In this document: piece by piece, positions 48,718 to 51,164 of the stretch
How the letters are laid out: every line of letters begins with the position of its first letter
Numbering within the stretch: the stretch's first letter is position 1
Program-made: the position numbers and the translations under genes
Notes under the pieces: model-generated
The model's input: only the letters and a program-made list of their open reading frames with translations
Databases searched by the model: none
Told to the model about the DNA's origin: nothing
From: Pseudomonadota bacterium
Lineage (GTDB): Bacteria > Pseudomonadota > Alphaproteobacteria > Rhodospirillales > Magnetospirillaceae
NCBI GenBank assembly: GCA_023458315.1
Contig: JAEXAH010000116.1
Span: 1 to 51,164, forward strand
Length of the DNA: 51,164 nt
Direction of reading: 5' to 3'

Positions 48718-49484
48718 ACGACCCCCTGATTTCCGTGGAAAACGTGTCGCTGGCGCGCGGCGGCGCGGCGGTGTTGTCCGGGGTGTCGCTGGCGGTGCGG
48801 CCGGGCCGCATCGTCACCATCGTCGGCCCCAACGGCGCGGGCAAGTCCACGCTGGTCAAGGTGGCGCTGGGGCTGGTGGCGCCGGATGGCGGCACGGTGC
48901 GGCGGTCGCCGGGTCTCCACATCGGTTATGTGCCGCAAAGCCTGGCGGTGGAAAGCACGCTACCGCTGTCGGTGCGGCGTTTCCTGGCCATGGCGGCGCC
49001 ACGCGCCTCGCGCTCCGAGCACGAGGCGGCGCTGGAGAGGGTCGGCGCCGGGCACGTTCTGGCCCGGCAGGTGGCGGCATTGTCGGGCGGCGAGTTGCAG
49101 CGGGTGCTGCTGGCCCGCGCCCTGCTGCGCCGCCCGTCGCTGCTGGCGCTGGACGAGCCGGTGGGCGGCGTCGACATGGCCGGTCAGGCCGAGATTTACG
49201 ACCTGATCGCCGCCTTGGCGCGGGACCAGGGCACCGGCGTGCTGATGGTCAGCCACGATCTGCATGTGGTGATGGCCGCCACCGACGAGGTGGTGTGCCT
49301 GAACCGCCACGTCTGCTGTGCCGGTCATCCCGAGGCGGTCAGCCGCCATCCCGAATATCTGGCGCTGTTCGGCCCGCGCGTCGCCGCCAGTCTGGCGGTC
49401 TATACCCATGTCCACGACCACGAGCATCTGCCCGATGGCTCGGTCGGTGGGCATGTTCACGGCCCGGAGTGCCGCCATGGATGA
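48714..49484 (+). CDS. znuC: Zinc ABC transporter ATPase ZnuC
   Basis: 256 residues: Walker A GPNGAGKST at about 38-46, Q-loop GYVPQSL, signature LSGGELQRV, Walker B LLALDEPVGG, switch His in VSHDLHVV. The C-terminal tail is histidine-rich (YTHVHDHEHLPDG and HVHGPECRHG), as in ZnuC. GTG start coupled to zur (GTGA); it overlaps znuB by 8 bp. Confidence 0.94.
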   Translation: MNDPLISVENVSLARGGAAVLSGVSLAVRPGRIVTIVGPNGAGKSTLVKVALGLVAPDGGTVRRSPGLHIGYVPQSLAVESTLPLSVRRFLAMAAPRASRSEHEAALERVGAGHVLARQVAALSGGELQRVLLARALLRRPSLLALDEPVGGVDMAGQAEIYDLIAALARDQGTGVLMVSHDLHVVMAATDEVVCLNRHVCCAGHPEAVSRHPEYLALFGPRVAASLAVYTHVHDHEHLPDGSVGGHVHGPECRHG

Positions 49485-50262
49485 GTTTCTCGCCCGTGCC
49501 CTGGCCGGGGGCATCGCCCTGGCCCTGGTGGCCGGTCCGTTCGGCTGTTTCGTGGTGTGGCGGCGCATGGCCTATTTCGGCGACACCCTGGCCCATGCCG
49601 CCTTGCTGGGCGTGGTGCTGGGGGCGTTGCTGGACCTGGATTTCGGCCTGGGCATCGCCGCCCTGTCGCTGGCGGTGGCGCTGGCGGTGGCGTGGATGCA
49701 GCGGCGGCGCGACATCGCGTCCGATACCGTGCTCGGCATCCTGTCGCACGGTGCCCTGGCGGTGGGATTGGTGGTGCTGGCGCTGATGCAGGATGCCCGC
49801 GTCAACCTGATGGGCTGGTTGCTGGGCGATATCCTGTCGCTGGATTGGGCCGAGGTGGCGGTGATGTGGGGCGGCGGCGCCGTGCTGCTGGCGGCGCTGG
49901 CGCTGGTGTGGCGGCCGTTGGTGGCGATGACCGTCAACGAAGACCTTGCCGCCGTCGAGGGCCATGCGGTCGAGCGTGCCCGGCTGATCCTGATGGTCCT
50001 GGTGGCGCTGGTGGTGGCCGCCGCCATGAAGGTGGTCGGCATCCTGCTGGTCACGGCGTTGCTGGTGATTCCGGCGGCGACGGCGCGGCGCTTCGCCCGC
50101 ACGCCGGAACAGATGGCCGGGCTGGCCGCCGCCCTGGGGGCGCTGGCGGTGGTGCTGGGTCTGGGCGGATCGTGGCGCTTCGATACGCCGTCGGGGCCGT
50201 CGGTGGTGGTGGCGGCGCTGGCGCTGTTCCTGCTGTCGCGCGCCGCGCCGAGCCGGGGCTGA
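49477..50262 (+). CDS. znuB: Zinc ABC transporter permease ZnuB
   Basis: 261 residues, about seven to eight membrane helices, ABC-3 family, with the conserved LLGDILSLDW region and the coupling segment GILLVTALLVIPAATARRF. Start ATG at 49477 inside the end of znuC. It completes the ZnuABC system with the divergent znuA. Confidence 0.93.
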   Translation: MDEFLARALAGGIALALVAGPFGCFVVWRRMAYFGDTLAHAALLGVVLGALLDLDFGLGIAALSLAVALAVAWMQRRRDIASDTVLGILSHGALAVGLVVLALMQDARVNLMGWLLGDILSLDWAEVAVMWGGGAVLLAALALVWRPLVAMTVNEDLAAVEGHAVERARLILMVLVALVVAAAMKVVGILLVTALLVIPAATARRFARTPEQMAGLAAALGALAVVLGLGGSWRFDTPSGPSVVVAALALFLLSRAAPSRG

Positions 50263-50265
50263 ACC

Positions 50266-51164
50266 ATGTGGCATGACGGCGTTATCGACACCGGCTATAC
50301 CCACGCCTGCTATCCCGAACTGGCGCCGGGCCATCTGGCCTTTGCCCTGCTGTCGCGCGGCGTGGCGCCGCCGGTGACGGCGGGGCAGGGCTTCGCCTAT
50401 GCCGAGCTGGGCTGCGGCCAGGGATTGACCAGCATCATGCTGGCGGCATTGCATCCTCGGGGGCGTTTCACCGCCATCGATCTGTTGCCGCGCCACATCG
50501 ACGGTGCCCGTGCCCTGGCGGCCGCGGCCGGGTTGGGCAATGTGGACTTCCAGTGCGAAAGTTTCGCCGATTTCGCCCGCCGCGACGGTGCGGCCGATCT
50601 GGACGTCATCGCCCTGCACGGGGTGTGGACCTGGGTCGATCCCGCCAGCCGCGCCGTGCTGCACGATATCATCGCCCGCCGCCTGCGGCCGGGCGGTGCG
50701 CTCTATGTCAGCTATAATTGCCTGCCCGGCTGGGGGCCGGACATGCCGGTGCGTGCCCTGTTGTTGGACGCGGTCGAGCGGGCCGAGGGCGATTTGTCCC
50801 AGCGCATCGAGACGGCGCTGGGCCAGCTTCAGCGCATGGCGGCCGAGGGCGGCTATTTCGCCCAGCAGCCCAGCGCCGCTGCCCTGGTGGAAAACCTGCT
50901 GTCGAAAAGCGACGGCTATATCGCCCACGAATATCTGAACCGCTGGTGGACGCCCTTCACCTCGGCACGGGTGGCTGCCGATCTGGCGACGGCGGGGGGG
51001 GAATTCTGCGCCTCGGCCACTCTGTTGGATCATCTGGATCATTGGCAGGTGGCGCCCGCCCATCTGCCGCTGCCGCCGGGCGACGAAACCCTGCGCGACG
51101 TGCTGACCTGCCGCCGCTTCCGCCGCGATATCTTCGTCAAGGCGCCGCGCCGCCTGGACGCAAC
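50266..51164 (+). CDS. SAM-dependent methyltransferase with regulatory domain (runs off window)
   Basis: About 299 residues visible, open at the right edge. The class I motif AELGCGQGLT lies at about 47-56, followed by AIDLLPRHIDGA and LHGVWTWVDPASR, then the start of a C-terminal region resembling the methyltransferase regulatory domain (YFAQQPSAAALVENLLSKSDGYIAHEYLNRWWTPF). The substrate is unknown. It begins 4 bp after znuB, so it may be co-transcribed with the zinc operon. Confidence 0.78.
   Translation, partial: MWHDGVIDTGYTHACYPELAPGHLAFALLSRGVAPPVTAGQGFAYAELGCGQGLTSIMLAALHPRGRFTAIDLLPRHIDGARALAAAAGLGNVDFQCESFADFARRDGAADLDVIALHGVWTWVDPASRAVLHDIIARRLRPGGALYVSYNCLPGWGPDMPVRALLLDAVERAEGDLSQRIETALGQLQRMAAEGGYFAQQPSAAALVENLLSKSDGYIAHEYLNRWWTPFTSARVAADLATAGGEFCASATLLDHLDHWQVAPAHLPLPPGDETLRDVLTCRRFRRDIFVKAPRRLDA

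Noticed and set aside
1..51164. CRISPR arrays or prophage modules
   Set aside because: No regularly spaced repeats, cas genes, capsid, terminase or integrase sequences were seen on either strand.

Overview
The window is GC-rich, densely coding DNA from an alphaproteobacterium. The F1-ATPase zeta-type inhibitor, the NDUFS4-like complex I accessory subunit, Coq7, MsrPQ, a CcsR-like class of C-rich-loop RNAs and very many sensor kinases fit a Rhodospirillales member (Magnetospirillum-like). That placement is inference from gene content; no rRNA or other marker is present. There is no prophage, CRISPR array or intact insertion sequence.

Layout. 1-11.6 kb is housekeeping and envelope material: a truncated chemoreceptor, an NRDE protein, the ATP synthase inhibitor, RadC with a PadR-like regulator, a PAS-GGDEF protein, a MeaB-type GTPase, dsbB-coq7, a DUF898/M48 peptidase pair, and msrP-msrQ with a coupled secreted protein. 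11.9-22.8 kb is a glycogen/alpha-glucan operon, glgB-glgX-treZ-malQ followed by glgP; treZ lacks a treY partner here. 23-27.2 kb holds small envelope proteins and a YfgM-like/bamB/der operon.

27.26-27.76 kb is a 508-bp element with 25-bp terminal inverted repeats and a direct target repeat. It sits exactly in the loop of what was a bidirectional terminator between der and a NifX-family gene. Inside it is a second, REP-like inverted repeat pair bracketing a GIY-YIG nuclease reading frame broken by one stop codon.

28.3-41.5 kb is a two-component island: four response regulators, three hybrid histidine kinases, a MASE3-type kinase and an OmpR/EnvZ-like pair. 41.5-45.7 kb carries a complex I accessory subunit, tRNA-Arg(UCU), a periplasmic metal-sensor-like protein, an alpha/beta hydrolase, an orphan UgpB-like binding protein, and two predicted minus-strand RNAs whose terminator hairpins have nearly identical C7 loops (anti-Shine-Dalgarno type). 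One of the two has a clear TTGACT-17-TATAGT promoter.

45.7-50.3 kb is a zinc-homeostasis locus. A Zur box lies between divergent znuA-hisI-cobW(COG0523) and zur-znuC-znuB units, which links a zinc-dependent histidine-biosynthesis enzyme and a metallochaperone GTPase to zinc import. A methyltransferase runs off the right edge.

All functions are read from motifs and recalled families; no database search was run.
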